Of a stretch of DNA of 64,000 nt, positions 10,833 to 20,160 are shown piece after piece. The stretch is from Escherichia sp. ESNIH1. GTDB taxonomy: Bacteria; Pseudomonadota; Gammaproteobacteria; Enterobacterales; Enterobacteriaceae. Made by a program: the position numbers and the translations under genes. The notes beneath the pieces are model-generated. The model was not told the origin of the DNA. It was given only the letters and a program-made list of their open reading frames with translations, and did not search any database. Position 1 is the first letter of the stretch; every line of letters begins with the position of its first letter. The stretch spans positions 124,001 through 188,000 of the forward strand of contig PQKR01000001.1 of NCBI GenBank assembly GCA_002918705.1. The letters run 5' to 3'.

Positions 10833-11308
10833 TTAGCCGCCTTGACTAACAGCGCCACGGCTTCGCAGGCGATACCTTCCCCGCGCCCGGTAAAGCCCAG
10901 CTTCTCGGTCGTGGTGGCCTTAACGTTAACGTCGTCCATGTGGCAGCCGAGATCCTCTGCAATGAAGATACGCATCTGCGGGATATGCGGCAGCATTTTC
11001 GGTGCCTGGGCGATAATGGTCACATCCACGTTGCCAAGGGTGTAGCCTTTCGCCTGAATACGACGCCAGGCCTCGCGCAGCAGCTCGCGGCTGTCAGCGC
11101 CTTTAAACGCCGGATCGGTATCCGGAAAGAGCTTGCCGATATCACCCAGCGCCGCCGCGCCCAACAGCGCGTCGGTTAAGGCATGCAGGGCTACGTCGCC
11201 ATCGGAGTGCGCCAGCAGGCCCTTCTCATAGGGAATACGTACGCCGCCGATGATAATCGGGCCTTCGCCGCCAAAAGCGTGTACGTCAAAGCCGTGTCCA
11301 ATACGCAT
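10829..11308 (-). CDS. ispF: 2-C-methyl-D-erythritol 2,4-cyclodiphosphate synthase
   Basis: This is a 159-residue protein with the zinc ligands of IspF in the first ten residues (GHGFDVHAF) and in the loop [13 protein letters not shown]. It forms trimers that cyclise CDP-methylerythritol 2-phosphate, releasing CMP, in the MEP isoprenoid pathway. Its ATG overlaps the ispD stop (TAATG) and its stop overlaps the truD start, so it is translationally coupled on both sides. Confidence 0.98.
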   Translation of the reverse strand: MRIGHGFDVHAFGGEGPIIIGGVRIPYEKGLLAHSDGDVALHALTDALLGAAALGDIGKLFPDTDPAFKGADSRELLREAWRRIQAKGYTLGNVDVTIIAQAPKMLPHIPQMRIFIAEDLGCHMDDVNVKATTTEKLGFTGRGEGIACEAVALLVKAAK

Positions 11309-12018
11309 TATTCGTTCTCCATAGAGGCGTTACGGGTAAGATAAAACTCTGCCAGCGCCAGGTCTTCAGGCCGCGTCACTTTAATATTATCAGCGCGGCC
11401 GGCAACCAGCTCGGGATGGTAGCCGCAGTGCTCCAGCGCCGAGGCTTCGTCGGTGATAGTCGCCCCGTCGTTAAGCGCCCGCGTCAGGCACATCTTAAGC
11501 AGCGGCAGTGGGAAAAACTGGGGGGTCAGCGCGTGCCAGAGATCGTTACGATCCACGGTATGGGCAATGGCGCCCTTGCCTGGCTCGGCGCGCTTCATCG
11601 TATCGCGCACCGGGGCGGCCAGAATGCCACCCGTACGGCTGGTTTCACAAAGAGAGAGCAGACGGGAGAGATCGTCCTGATGCAGGCAGGGACGAGCCGC
11701 ATCGTGCACCAGCACCCACTCGGCATCCCCGGCAGCGAGCAGGCCGGCCAGCACCGAATCGGCGCGTTCTGCGCCGCCGTCAACCACGGTAACCTGGGGG
11801 TGATGCGCCAGCGGCAGTCCGGCGAAGCGCTCATCGCCTGGGCTAACGGCAATAATCACCCGCTCAACACGCGGATTTGCCAGCAGCGCCGCAACCGCAT
11901 GTTCAAGGATGGTTTTATTGCCAATCGAAAGATACTGTTTAGGGCATTCCGTTTGCATACGGCGGCCAAATCCGGCGGCCGGTACGACGGCGCAGATGGC
12001 CGGAACTATTGCTGCCAT
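11308..12018 (-). CDS. ispD: 2-C-methyl-D-erythritol 4-phosphate cytidylyltransferase
   Basis: With the start at 12018 the protein is 236 residues, the same as E. coli IspD. An in-frame upstream ATG at 12081 would add 21 residues not found in the family and run into ftsB. The nucleotide-binding N-terminus [12 protein letters not shown] and the signature [10 protein letters not shown] are intact. It makes CDP-ME from MEP and CTP. It lies 19 bases after ftsB and overlaps ispF by one base. Confidence 0.97.
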   Translation of the reverse strand: MAAIVPAICAVVPAAGFGRRMQTECPKQYLSIGNKTILEHAVAALLANPRVERVIIAVSPGDERFAGLPLAHHPQVTVVDGGAERADSVLAGLLAAGDAEWVLVHDAARPCLHQDDLSRLLSLCETSRTGGILAAPVRDTMKRAEPGKGAIAHTVDRNDLWHALTPQFFPLPLLKMCLTRALNDGATITDEASALEHCGYHPELVAGRADNIKVTRPEDLALAEFYLTRNASMENE

Positions 12019-12037
12019 GTAAGAAAACCTGGGCCTG

Positions 12038-12349
12038 TTATCGACTGTTTTGTGGTGACCCTGGGCTGCGCTTGGACGCATCCGGAACCAGACGATAAAA
12101 GGTTTCGCCCGGCTTGGTCATACTGAGTTCGTTACGTGCACGCTCTTCAATCGCTTCCTGACCGCCATTAAGATCGTCAATCTCGGCAAAAAGCTGATCG
12201 TTGCGCGCTTTTAGCTTAGCGTTTGTTGCCTGCTGTACTGTGACATCATCGCTGACGCGGCTGAAGTCGTGGAGGCCATTCTTGCCAAACCACAATGAAT
12301 ACTGTAGCCAGACCAGCAAAGCCAGCAACAGCAGCGTTAATTTACCCAT
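12038..12349 (-). CDS. ftsB: Cell division protein FtsB
   Basis: This 103-residue single-pass membrane protein has a short cytoplasmic start, a TM helix at ~3-21 ([19 protein letters not shown]) and a leucine-zipper coiled coil (~28-70). FtsB forms the FtsQ-FtsL-FtsB subcomplex of the divisome that controls septal peptidoglycan synthesis. It is the first gene of the ftsB-ispD-ispF-truD-surE-pcm cluster. Confidence 0.96.
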   Translation of the reverse strand: MGKLTLLLLALLVWLQYSLWFGKNGLHDFSRVSDDVTVQQATNAKLKARNDQLFAEIDDLNGGQEAIEERARNELSMTKPGETFYRLVPDASKRSPGSPQNSR

Positions 12350-12533
12350 CCTGCCCCCTGTAAAACGGCATCATCATCCCATAACTTACGTCAGGACTCC
12401 ACTCTAAGCCGATACCGTAACGACGCTGCCAAATGTACCATACCTCATCCGCTCCAGGCACTGTCCAGCCTGGAAACATCGTCTTAAAAAGCGTTACGGT
12501 TTGAATTATGGCGTGCTTTAACCCATCAGCCAC
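12342..12533 (-). CDS. Possible small ORF between ygbE and ftsB
   Basis: A GTG-started frame of 63 codons begins 16 bases before the end of ygbE and ends 8 bases into ftsB. The product has no TM segment and several aromatic residues. I do not recognise it, and the stretch is equally likely to be the untranslated ftsB promoter region; listed because it overlaps both neighbours in a coupling-like way. Confidence 0.2.
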   Translation of the reverse strand: MADGLKHAIIQTVTLFKTMFPGWTVPGADEVWYIWQRRYGIGLEWSPDVSYGMMMPFYRGQDG

Positions 12534-12841
12534 ATAAATAGCATGCCGAACATAGCGACGCTGGCCAGCGCCGTTACCAGGCTGCTATAGACTAGCCTGC
12601 CGTTGAGCAAGGAGTGGATGGCCACACCGACCACAACCGCAACGGGCATCAGTGCCAGAAAAAACGGCCATGTATAGAGAAAGAAAAAGAGGGTGTTAGA
12701 GCCGTACAGCAGGAACGGTAGGCTTAGCGCCAGCAGCCATGAGGCAAAGCCAACGACGGCGCCTGGCAGTGACCAGGTCGTCTCTTCGTTGGCAACGCCG
12801 GTTTCAGATGGGGTGATAGTAATATTCTGGCTATTGCGCAT
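12518..12841 (-). CDS. ygbE: DUF3561 inner membrane protein YgbE
   Basis: Starting at the ATG at 12841 (MRNSQNITITP) the protein is 107 residues, the E. coli YgbE length; an upstream ATG at 12874 is possible but not conserved. It has a polar N-terminus of ~28 residues and three TM segments (about 32-50, 54-75, 85-105). Function is unknown in the family. It stands just downstream of cysC but is probably separate from the cysDNC sulfate-activation operon. Confidence 0.93.
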   Translation of the reverse strand: MRNSQNITITPSETGVANEETTWSLPGAVVGFASWLLALSLPFLLYGSNTLFFFLYTWPFFLALMPVAVVVGVAIHSLLNGRLVYSSLVTALASVAMFGMLFMWLMG

Positions 12842-12888
12842 AGTGGATCCTGTGACCTGACTTGCCGGGTGCAAAACCCGGCGTTGTC

Positions 12889-13494
12889 TCAGGATCTGAT
12901 AATATCGTCCCGTTTCAGTAGATCTAATAATTGAGCCACTAAATTTGTTACTAATTGTTCGCCGTCCAGACGTACCTCGGGTAACTCAGGCGCCTCATAA
13001 ACGGAATCGATCCCGGTAAAATGACGCAGCTCACCGGCGCGCGCCTTTTTATAGAGCCCTTTCGGATCTCGCGCTTCGCAGGTAGCCAGGGAGGTATCGA
13101 CAAAGACCTCGTAAAAACGCCCCTCGCCTACGCGCTCGCGCACCATCTGCCGTTCGGCCCGGTGCGGAGAGATGAAAGCTGTCAGCACCACCAGTCCTGC
13201 ATCCACCATTAGCCGGGATACTTCACCCACGCGGCGAATGTTCTCCTTGCGATCGTCGTCGCTGAAGCCCAGATCGCTGCACAGGCCGTGGCGTACGTTA
13301 TCACCGTCGAGTAGATAGGTGCTGACGCCCAGGCGGTGCAGCGCCTCCTCCAGCGCCCCGGCCACCGTGGATTTACCCGAGCCGGATAGCCCGGTAAACC
13401 ACAGCACAACCCCACGGTGACCGTGGAGTTGCTCCCGCTGCTGCGCGGTGACGGGATGGGCGTGCCAGACGACGTTCTCGTCATGATCCGCCAT
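12889..13494 (-). CDS. cysC: Adenylyl-sulfate (APS) kinase
   Basis: The 201-residue kinase carries the P-loop [11 protein letters not shown] and the APS kinase signature with DGDNVRHGL. It phosphorylates APS to PAPS with ATP in assimilatory sulfate reduction. Its start overlaps the cysN stop by one base (TAATG), the last gene of cysDNC. Confidence 0.98.
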   Translation of the reverse strand: MADHDENVVWHAHPVTAQQREQLHGHRGVVLWFTGLSGSGKSTVAGALEEALHRLGVSTYLLDGDNVRHGLCSDLGFSDDDRKENIRRVGEVSRLMVDAGLVVLTAFISPHRAERQMVRERVGEGRFYEVFVDTSLATCEARDPKGLYKKARAGELRHFTGIDSVYEAPELPEVRLDGEQLVTNLVAQLLDLLKRDDIIRS

Positions 13495-14921
13495 TATTTG
13501 CCTCCCAGCAGATCGCGTGCGCCCCAGTGTGGGAAGTGCTTACGCACCAGCGCGTTCAGCTCCAGCTCGAAAGCGCTGAACTCAGACGGCGCGGCCACCG
13601 CGTCAGCGTTCGGCTGATTGACCATGCCTGCACCGACGGTGACGTTGCTCAGGCGGTCGATAAAGATCATCCCCCCGGTAACCGGATTGTCCTGGTACTT
13701 ATCCAGCACCAGCGGCTCGTCAAAGGTCAGGTCAACCAGGCCGATACCGTTAAGCGGCAGCGCATCAACGCTGCGCTGGGTCAGGTTGTTGATATCCACC
13801 TGGTACTGAATGCCGTCCACGCGCGCCCGGGTCTTCTTGCCCGCGATTTTGATGTCGTAGCTCTGGCCTGGGGTCAGCGGCTGCTCGGCCATCCATACCA
13901 CATCTACCGCCGCGCTCTGTACGGCTGGCAGGCTCTCCTGCGCATCCAGCAGCAGATCGCCCCGGCTGATATCGATCTCATCCTTCAGCACCAGGGTCAC
14001 CGCTTCGCCCGCGCCCGCTTCCGGCAGATCGCCATCGAACGTCACAATGCGTGCCACCGTAGACTCTACGCCCGACGGCAGTACTTTAACGCGCTGGCCT
14101 ACCTTGACGCTGCCAGAAGCAACGGTACCGGAGAAGCCGCGGAAATCGAGGTTCGGACGGTTAACATACTGCACCGGGAAGCGCATCGGCTGGGTATCCA
14201 CTACGCGGTGGATCTCCACGCTCTCCAGCACTTCCAGCAGCGTCGGGCCGCTGTACCACGGCATGCTTGCGCTCTGGCTGGCAACGTTATCGCCCTCCAG
14301 CGCCGACAGCGGCACAAAGCGGATATCGAGGTTGCCCGGCAGCTGCTCGGCAAAGGTCAGATATTGCTGGCGAATCGTTTCAAAGGTCTCTTCGCTGAAC
14401 TCCACTAGGTCCATTTTGTTCACCGCCACCACCAGGTGCTTAATGCCCAGCAGGGTGGAGATAAAGCTGTGGCGACGGGTCTGATCCAGCACGCCTTTAC
14501 GCGCGTCGATCAGCAGGATTGCCAGATCGCAGGTCGAGGCGCCGGTGGCCATGTTACGGGTGTACTGCTCATGCCCGGGGGTATCGGCGATAATGAACTT
14601 ACGCTTTTCGGTAGAGAAGTAGCGGTAGGCCACGTCAATAGTGATGCCCTGCTCACGCTCGGCCTGCAGACCATCCACCAGCAGTGCGAGGTCGAGCTTT
14701 TCGCCCTGGGTACCGTGGCGCTTGCTGTCGTTGTGCAGCGTGGAGAGCTGATCTTCATAAATCTGGCGTGTGTCGTGCAGCAGACGGCCAATCAGGGTAC
14801 TTTTACCGTCATCGACGCTGCCGCAGGTCAGAAAGCGCAGCAGACTCTTGTGCTGCTGGGCATGCAGGTACGCTTCGACGCCGCCTTCATTAGCAATTTG
14901 TTGGGCAATAGTGGTATTCAT
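13494..14921 (-). CDS. cysN: Sulfate adenylyltransferase subunit 1 (GTPase)
   Basis: The 475-residue EF-Tu-like GTPase shows G1 [11 protein letters not shown]3 DTPGHEQY and G4 NKMD, followed by two beta-barrel domains. With CysD it couples GTP hydrolysis to formation of APS from sulfate and ATP. It lies 9 bases after cysD and is coupled to cysC. Confidence 0.98.
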   Translation of the reverse strand: MNTTIAQQIANEGGVEAYLHAQQHKSLLRFLTCGSVDDGKSTLIGRLLHDTRQIYEDQLSTLHNDSKRHGTQGEKLDLALLVDGLQAEREQGITIDVAYRYFSTEKRKFIIADTPGHEQYTRNMATGASTCDLAILLIDARKGVLDQTRRHSFISTLLGIKHLVVAVNKMDLVEFSEETFETIRQQYLTFAEQLPGNLDIRFVPLSALEGDNVASQSASMPWYSGPTLLEVLESVEIHRVVDTQPMRFPVQYVNRPNLDFRGFSGTVASGSVKVGQRVKVLPSGVESTVARIVTFDGDLPEAGAGEAVTLVLKDEIDISRGDLLLDAQESLPAVQSAAVDVVWMAEQPLTPGQSYDIKIAGKKTRARVDGIQYQVDINNLTQRSVDALPLNGIGLVDLTFDEPLVLDKYQDNPVTGGMIFIDRLSNVTVGAGMVNQPNADAVAAPSEFSAFELELNALVRKHFPHWGARDLLGGK

Positions 14922-14930
14922 GGCGGCTCC

Positions 14931-15839
14931 TTAGAAGTATCCCTGGCGTTTTTTCAGCTCCATCGAGCCGGCCTGGTCCCGGTCGATGACGCGCCCCTGG
15001 CGTTCACTGGTGGTGGAGACCAGCATCTCTTCGATGATCTCCGGCAGCGTCTGGGCATCAGACTCTACCGCGCCAGTCAGCGGCCAGCAGCCGAGGGTAC
15101 GGAAGCGCACCATGCGCTGTTTGATCTCTTCGCCCGGCTGCAGGTCGATGCGATCGTCATCGATCATCATCAGCATGCCGTCACGTTCCAGCACCGGACG
15201 TTCAGCCGCCAGGTAGAGCGGAACGATTTCGATATTTTCCAGATAGATGTACTGCCAGATATCCAGTTCGGTCCAGTTGGACAGCGGGAAGACACGGATG
15301 CTCTCGCCTTTGTTGATCTGGCCGTTGTAGTTGTGCCACAGCTCCGGGCGCTGGTTTTTCGGATCCCAGCGGTGGAAGCGGTCGCGGAAGGAGTAGATAC
15401 GCTCTTTCGCGCGGGATTTCTCCTCGTCGCGGCGCGCACCGCCGAAGGCCGCGTCAAAACCGTACTTATTCAGCGCCTGCTTCAGCCCTTCCGTTTTCAT
15501 GATATCGGTATGCTTGGCGCTGCCGTGCACGAACGGGTTGATACCCATCGCCACCCCTTCCGGGTTTTTATGCACCAGCAGTTCGCAGCCGTAGGCTTTG
15601 GCGGTACGGTCACGGAACTCATACATCTCACGGAATTTCCAGCCAGTGTCGACATGCAGCAGTGGAAAAGGCAGCGTACCTGGATAGAAGGCCTTGCGTG
15701 CCAGGTGCAGCATAACGCTGGAGTCTTTACCGATTGAGTACATCATCACCGGATTGGAGAATTCAGCCGCCACCTCGCGAATAATATGGATGCTTTCCGC
15801 CTCCAGTTGTCGCAGGTGGGTGAGTCGTTTTTGATCCAT
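14931..15839 (-). CDS. cysD: Sulfate adenylyltransferase subunit 2
   Basis: The 302-residue member of the PP-loop ATP pyrophosphatase family has the loop [10 protein letters not shown]. It adenylylates sulfate in complex with CysN. First gene of cysDNC, matching the E. coli length of 302. Confidence 0.98.
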   Translation of the reverse strand: MDQKRLTHLRQLEAESIHIIREVAAEFSNPVMMYSIGKDSSVMLHLARKAFYPGTLPFPLLHVDTGWKFREMYEFRDRTAKAYGCELLVHKNPEGVAMGINPFVHGSAKHTDIMKTEGLKQALNKYGFDAAFGGARRDEEKSRAKERIYSFRDRFHRWDPKNQRPELWHNYNGQINKGESIRVFPLSNWTELDIWQYIYLENIEIVPLYLAAERPVLERDGMLMMIDDDRIDLQPGEEIKQRMVRFRTLGCWPLTGAVESDAQTLPEIIEEMLVSTTSERQGRVIDRDQAGSMELKKRQGYF

Positions 15840-16137
15840 AACCGTTCCTTAAGGGGAAATTGACCGCACAAGACGATCTGTCCTGTGCGTCTTTTATCTG
15901 TCGCATGTGTCGCTTAAAACAAGGGATAGAGGGACTATAGGGGGCGTCTAAGAACGAATGAAATTACGAATTGGAATGAGTAGTTACTCAATGGAATAAC
16001 GTTGAGCAAAAGCAAATATCAAAAAGTGCTTAACGCGAGAAAATACGGGCGTTTAAGCGTAATTGAAATTGTGTAACTGCGATCACAGTTTCATACTAAG
16101 GACGTCAAAAATTTTGCTTCATTTTTAAGGACTCACT
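15840..16137. promoter_or_regulatory. cysDNC / iap divergent promoter region
   Basis: The 298 bases between the divergent cysD and iap starts hold no gene. In relatives the CysB activator binds upstream of cysD, and the AT-rich stretch at ~15950-16090 fits such a site, but CysB sites are too loose to place by eye. Confidence 0.6.
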
Positions 16138-17184
16138 ATGTTTCCCGCATTGCGCCACCTCGCTATCGCTCTGGCGCTCGGTGTGTGCTTTACCGTGCCG
16201 GCGCAGGCAAAAGCCAGCCAGCCCGGCGAGATGGCCAGCGAGCAGGCCCGCCATATTGCTACCTATTTTCCGGGCCGCATGACCGGCACGCCTGCGGAGA
16301 TGCTCTCAGCCGACTATCTGCGCCAGCAATTTGAACAGATGGGCTACCAGAGCGACATCCGCAAGTTCAACAGCCGCTACATCTATACCTCACGCAATAA
16401 GAACCAGAACTGGCACAACGTGACCGGCAGTACGGTTATCGCCGCCCATGAAGGCAAACTGGCCCAGCAGATCATCGTGATGGCGCACCTTGATACCTAC
16501 GCGCCGCGCAGCGACGCCGATAGTGATAACAACCTTGGCGGCCTGACATTACAGGGGCTCGACGATAACGCCGCCGGCCTGGGGGTGATGCTGGAGCTGG
16601 CGGACCAGATGAAGCATACCCAGACCCAGTACGGCATTCGCTTTATCGCCACCAGCGGCGAGGAAGAGGGGCGGCTGGGCGCGGAAAATCTGCTGCAGCG
16701 CATGAGCGACGCCGAGAAGAAAAATACTCTGCTGGTGATCAACCTCGATAACCTGATCGTCGGCGATAAGCTCTACTTCAACAGCGGCAAGAGCACGCCT
16801 GCCGCGGTGCGCAAGCTAACCCGGGATCGGGCCTTAGCTATCGCCCGCCAGCACGGCATTACCGCCACCACCAATCCGGGCCTGAATCCGGATTATCCGA
16901 AAGGCACCGACTGCTGCCACGACAGCGAAGTGTTCGATCGCGCGGGTATCCCGGTACTCTCCGTCGAGGCCACCAACTGGTCACTGGGGAAGAAAGATGG
17001 CTACCAGCAGCGGGCAAAAACCAAAGCGTTTCCCGACGGCACCAGCTGGCATAACGTGCGCCTGGATAACCAGCAGTTCATCGACAGCGCCCTGCCCGGC
17101 CGCATCGAGCGCCGCAGCCGCGACGTGATGCGTATTATGCTGCCGCTGCTTAAGGAGCTGGCGAAGGCGGAGAAGAGTACATAG
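16138..17184 (+). CDS. iap: Alkaline phosphatase isozyme conversion aminopeptidase
   Basis: The 348-residue periplasmic protein has a Sec signal ending near AQAKA and an M28-type zinc aminopeptidase domain. Metal ligands are visible in MAHLDTY, DDNAAGL and SGEEEGRLG. Iap removes N-terminal arginine from alkaline phosphatase subunits. In E. coli iap marks one border of the type I-E CRISPR-Cas locus, as it does for the accessory region here. Confidence 0.96.
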   Translation: MFPALRHLAIALALGVCFTVPAQAKASQPGEMASEQARHIATYFPGRMTGTPAEMLSADYLRQQFEQMGYQSDIRKFNSRYIYTSRNKNQNWHNVTGSTVIAAHEGKLAQQIIVMAHLDTYAPRSDADSDNNLGGLTLQGLDDNAAGLGVMLELADQMKHTQTQYGIRFIATSGEEEGRLGAENLLQRMSDAEKKNTLLVINLDNLIVGDKLYFNSGKSTPAAVRKLTRDRALAIARQHGITATTNPGLNPDYPKGTDCCHDSEVFDRAGIPVLSVEATNWSLGKKDGYQQRAKTKAFPDGTSWHNVRLDNQQFIDSALPGRIERRSRDVMRIMLPLLKELAKAEKST

Positions 17185-17210
17185 CACCATCGTGCATAGG
17201 TTGAGTTTGG

Positions 17211-17245
17211 TAGGCCGGGCTAGCGCAGCGCCGCCCGGCGATGAG
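17211..17245. repeat. Single REP element after iap
   Basis: GTAGGCCGGGCTAGCGCAGC followed by GCCGCCCGGCG is a standard REP palindrome, one unit only. Confidence 0.7.
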
Positions 17246-17297
17246 TGCTGTAGTCAGGGTTTAGCGCGATCCGAAAGTTATCAACAATCGGGTTGGG

Positions 17298-17532
17298 CTA
17301 GGCCTGTTTTAGTTCTTCAAAAATTTCAGGGTGCTTATTGAGTATCTCGATTAAAAACGCCGATCGCCGCCATATACGTGTTACCAGCATCATCGTCTAA
17401 GATGCTCTCTCCGCATGCATCACAATAATCGCCTGTAATAGCGTATATCGTCGTTTTGCGACCTTTGTACTCGTATTCAACGTCGCGGGTTTCATGTTTA
17501 AGCTCTGCGCCGCCACAGATAGGGCATTTCAT
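17298..17532 (-). pseudogene. mqsA: Remnant of MqsA-type antitoxin
   Basis: The start MKCPICGG and a second CDACGE pair give the zinc-binding N-terminal domain of MqsA. The frame stops at 17335 after 65 codons, far short of the usual ~130. Just beyond, in another frame, the C-terminal end of the family can be read (LIEILNKHPEIFEELKQA, stop at 17298). The helix-turn-helix that should lie between them is missing, so an internal deletion with frameshift removed the DNA-binding domain. It follows the mqsR remnant, as expected for an mqsRA operon. Confidence 0.75.
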
Positions 17533-17534
17533 TT

Positions 17535-17665
17535 CTATAGCTCCTTAAATGAGACGATCACTACATTATCTTTAAGTAGAAATCAGATGGCGTTAACGCT
17601 AAAACCGCATCATACATTTCAATACGGCTGCTGAACCCCTGGTTTTTATGAATAGAGGCTTCCAT
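17535..17665 (-). pseudogene. mqsR: Remnant of MqsR-type mRNA interferase toxin
   Basis: Two pieces of MqsR can be read. The frame from 17665 gives GFSSRIEMYDAVLALTPSDFYLK, matching the middle of the toxin. A second frame ends at 17535 with DNVVIVSFKEL, matching its C-terminus (DVLIVSFKEK in E. coli). The N-terminal third and the segment between the two tyrosines are deleted. The toxin cannot be active. The order toxin then antitoxin is that of mqsRA. Confidence 0.7.
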
Positions 17666-17697
17666 AAGCCCGCTATCAGGCGGGTTGGTTGCAGGGA

Positions 17698-18033
17698 TTA
17701 GGCGACTTTCTTTTTAGCTTTACTGGCAATAAATTTAGCGGCGGGAACGATGCGGCTAAATTCTTCTTGCGCTCGGGTGTCGTTCTCTACCTCCCAAAGG
17801 TCTACAGCTGCCTGAAGGTTAAGCCAGAAATCAACGGACGTATCGAATGCTTTAGACAGGCGGAATGCCATGTCAGTAGTCAGTTTGCGGTTGTTGTTAA
17901 CCAATGCGCTTACACTATTGCGATGCACATGCAACATTTCCGCAAGTTCGTTGATTTTAAGATCTAGCGGCTCCAGGTATTCATACAGCAGGATGTCACC
18001 TACGGTAGTCGGTTTTCTGGTTGCCTGTTTCAT
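17698..18033 (-). CDS. higA: HigA-family antitoxin (XRE helix-turn-helix)
   Basis: With the ATG at 18033, preceded by AAGGA, the product is 111 residues; a longer frame to 18063 exists but lacks a ribosome site. It has the HigA-type HTH (INELAEMLHVHRNSVSALVNN) and the family tail DTSVDFWLNLQAAVDLWEV. Such antitoxins bind their own promoter and neutralise the HigB ribonuclease. The toxin gene precedes it, as in other higBA operons, but is frameshifted here. The C-terminus is basic (ASKAKKKVA). Confidence 0.9.
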   Translation of the reverse strand: MKQATRKPTTVGDILLYEYLEPLDLKINELAEMLHVHRNSVSALVNNNRKLTTDMAFRLSKAFDTSVDFWLNLQAAVDLWEVENDTRAQEEFSRIVPAAKFIASKAKKKVA

Positions 18034-18108
18034 TGATAATCCTTGATGGTTTTCGAGTCTCATTCGTAAATCATGAGGGGGACCAGCGCCAACTGGCGCC
18101 CCTATATG

Positions 18109-18404
18109 TCAGTATTTGTGCGGATCCAGATAGAGATCTTCCGCTTTTCCATCCACCCATTTAAATATTAAGCGATATTGATGGTTAATGCGTATTGACG
18201 AGTAACCTTCCAGTTTGCCGTTTAACTCCTCATACCTGTTGCCAGGTGGAGATCTCAAATCCAGATAAGTAACGGCAGCGTTGATAACGTCGAGTTTGCG
18301 AGCCAACGTGGTATGTATGTCTGGAGGAATCTTTCTATGCGGCGTTGAGTGCAAAAAAAGTCTTCCAACCATACATCATGGAAGCTTCCTATGTGGTTTA
18401 GCAT
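18109..18404 (-). pseudogene. higB: HigB/RelE-type toxin frameshifted in a poly-A/T tract
   Basis: The downstream frame (stop at 18109) contains the RelE-fold body: HSTPHRKIPPDIH, then RSPPGNRYEELNGKLEGYSS and YRLIFKW, typical of HigB. The natural start and ribosome site (GGGAGG, ATG at 18404) and residues LNHIGSFHDVWLEDFF are in another frame. The frames meet at a run of seven A (18353-18359; T on the coding strand). One more base there would restore a 98-residue toxin reading EDFFLHSTPHRK. An internal ATG at 18372 could give an 87-residue protein lacking the natural N-terminus. It may be a true null, a slippery site, or a sequencing error. Confidence 0.75.
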
Positions 18405-18538
18405 TCCATTCAAGCCTCCCTATGTTTAATGCAATCATGATAGCGCACTGTTGCACAGTGCGCAAGTGCATGCTGGGCGTGAGTGTTACAGGTTAATGAA
18501 TGGCTCGTTTAAAGGGCGTGATTTGGCGCTGGTGGGGT

Positions 18539-18809
18539 CGAGAATACCGTGTTTAGATAGGGAACACTGCCGCACTCCACCTCCACGGAGCTGGACGCAC
18601 GATATATTCCCACGCACGTGGGGAACACTCTATCAGGTGGAAGGCTTCCCTTCGTGAAACCGGTATATTGCCACACATGTGGGGAACGCAGCACGGAGAC
18701 ACCCCAGGATTTCCAGCTAACCGGTTTATCCCAACGCATGCGGGGAACTCACGCATGGCGCAGACCACCGCGGAAAACATTCCGGTTTATCCCCGCTGGC
18801 GTGAGTTAA
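18539..18809 (-). CRISPR. Decaying type I-E CRISPR array (trailer end), truncated by the island
   Basis: Five repeat copies recur at exactly 61-base spacing (29 + 32) starting at 18539, 18600, 18661, 18722 and 18783. The last three begin CGGTATATTGCC, CGGTTTATCCCA and CGGTTTATCCCC, close to the E. coli/Klebsiella type I-E repeat. Decay increases towards iap, which is the trailer end when the leader lies towards cysH. The copy at 18783 is correct only for its first ~19 bases, then breaks into island sequence. crRNA would be read from the minus strand. No cas gene is in the window. Confidence 0.85.
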
Positions 18810-18847
18810 TATTGACTCAATAAGCCCTTTTTAGCGTTGGAGCGAGA

Positions 18848-19258
18848 ATGAAAGTTAACTATGTCCGGCGGTCGAGCGGTAAACGGACCACTATCACACT
18901 GCCCGATTATCTTTGCGAACTCTGGAGAGCTGCCCGGTATCCGGTTGATGATAACGGTGTAAAAGCGGGAATAATTGACTTGTTGCAGCAACTGGATGAC
19001 CCTGCGCCTGGGATGACATTTCAGGCGTTGGCTGAAAAAACTATGGTTGATGATATCCGTTCCTATCAAAATCGACTGATGGCCAGTAACGATGAGCTCA
19101 AATGCCGGGTAATAGACTGGATGCTCGGGCTCCTGCCAGGCCAGGTTTCGCCAGATGATAAAGCGCCAGCTGTGATGACCGCGTTAGCAACGTTGAAAGA
19201 CGTGAAATGGGAAGTGATGGAGCAGTTCGATTCTCTGGAGGAACAGCGGTGGCGATAA
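18848..19258 (+). CDS. Hypothetical protein, first gene of the island
   Basis: The 136-residue protein has a good GGAGCGAG ribosome site. It is acidic to neutral, soluble, begins MKVNYVRRSSGKRTTITLP and contains predicted helices; no motif is recognised. The basic N-terminal strand followed by helices would fit a small DNA-binding protein, but this is a guess. It is followed by a stretch (19252-19440) where two further frames are open, so the gene may be longer in relatives. Confidence 0.6.
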   Translation: MKVNYVRRSSGKRTTITLPDYLCELWRAARYPVDDNGVKAGIIDLLQQLDDPAPGMTFQALAEKTMVDDIRSYQNRLMASNDELKCRVIDWMLGLLPGQVSPDDKAPAVMTALATLKDVKWEVMEQFDSLEEQRWR

Positions 19259-19441
19259 GAGAAATGGCCCAGTTAAAGCTTGGCCTGGAGATTTACCGAA
19301 AAATCTTCCCAAGCCACCTTCGATATCTGAGGTATTCAAGTTGCTCGCCGCTGCCAATGCGTCAGCATTAGATATGCACACTAATCTTCTTATCTGCGCG
19401 CAAGATGAGTGGCTTACTTTAAATTTCAGCCAGCAGCAACA
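19252..19441 (+). other. Overlapping open frames between the first two island genes
   Basis: Directly at the end of the 136-residue gene two frames are open. One starts GTG at 19252 (overlapping the previous stop, good AGGAAC spacing) and gives 40 residues. The other has no start but reads a protein-like tail (LPKPPSISEVFKLLAAANAS ending at the TGA at 19441). This pattern fits a frameshifted C-terminal extension or a decayed small gene. Confidence 0.3.
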
Positions 19442-19849
19442 GTGAAAAAGCAGATGAAATTACTTGATAAAATGACGCCAGAAGAGATGGCAGATTACCT
19501 TGGTGTCGCCAGACAAACCGTAAATCGCTGGATACGCGAACAGGGCTGGACAACTGAGGCACTGACTGGTGTGAAAGGTGGAAGGGCGCGGCTGATCCAT
19601 GTTGATGAGAGCGTACTGGTTTATATGCGTAAGACGCCGGTAGTTCGCCATCGTCGGGCGTCCTGTTTAATAGCGGAATCCACTGCAGACTATAGTATGC
19701 GGTTACAAACAGCCTCGCTGTGCCAGATTGTCAATGTCCTGCAGAAAATGACACCCGCAGAGCAGGAGCGGCTTGAATGCTTTCTGGCGAGAGAAGGGCT
19801 GCACGGATTTCTAAACCAGCTGGGCATTCCTAACTCCGATAAAGAATAA
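19409..19849 (+). CDS. YfeC-like (DUF1323) DNA-binding protein
   Basis: The N-terminal helix-turn-helix KMTPEEMADYLGVARQTVNR, the motif WTTEALTGVKGGRARLIHVD and the tail QERLECFLAREG.xxFL match E. coli YfeC, a ~115-130 residue predicted transcription regulator with an excisionase-like fold. The frame opens with GTG at 19409, but family length favours the ATG at 19454 (MKLLDKMTPEE). Likely a regulator carried by the island. Followed by ~590 bases without a large gene. Confidence 0.75.
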   Translation: MAYFKFQPAATVKKQMKLLDKMTPEEMADYLGVARQTVNRWIREQGWTTEALTGVKGGRARLIHVDESVLVYMRKTPVVRHRRASCLIAESTADYSMRLQTASLCQIVNVLQKMTPAEQERLECFLAREGLHGFLNQLGIPNSDKE

Positions 19850-20020
19850 AATAGTCAGTTTGTTGTCTAACTGACTGACATTTGGTAATTCACCACTGCT
19901 ATTGCGTATAAACATACTTTTTCGCAGGTAAAATCCTCCTTGAAAGAGCAAGTGAATAAGCGTAAAAACTTTATACTCTTGGCTGAGTAATTATCTTTTA
20001 ATATGCAAAGGAGAACGACC

Positions 20021-20113
20021 ATGAGTCTTAAGCCAGGCCGAAAAGAATTGCCGACTCACCAGGGGAACCTGATAAACGCCAGCGCGACAATAAAAAACCC
20101 CGGGAAATACTGA
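20021..20113 (+). CDS. Possible 30-residue peptide with strong ribosome site
   Basis: AAAGGAG sits 8 bases before an ATG, and the frame gives MSLKPGRKELPTHQGNLI and 12 more residues. A terminator hairpin follows at 20161. In the overlapping +1 frame an alternative charged tail can be read, so a one-base indel is possible. The arrangement of ribosome site, short frame and terminator suggests a real transcript, but the peptide is not recognised. Confidence 0.4.
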   Translation: MSLKPGRKELPTHQGNLINASATIKNPGKY

Positions 20114-20160
20114 CAAACTGAAACCCAGTAAAAACCCAAAGAAATAATTCAGTAGCTCAA

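Noticed and set aside
14436-15737. 433-codon plus-strand frame opposite cysN/cysD
   Set aside because: Antisense shadow of two GC-rich core genes; composition follows their codon positions.
18509-18809. Minus and plus frames of 60-76 codons through the CRISPR remnants
   Set aside because: They are open only because repeats recur; their translations are repeats of the array, not proteins.
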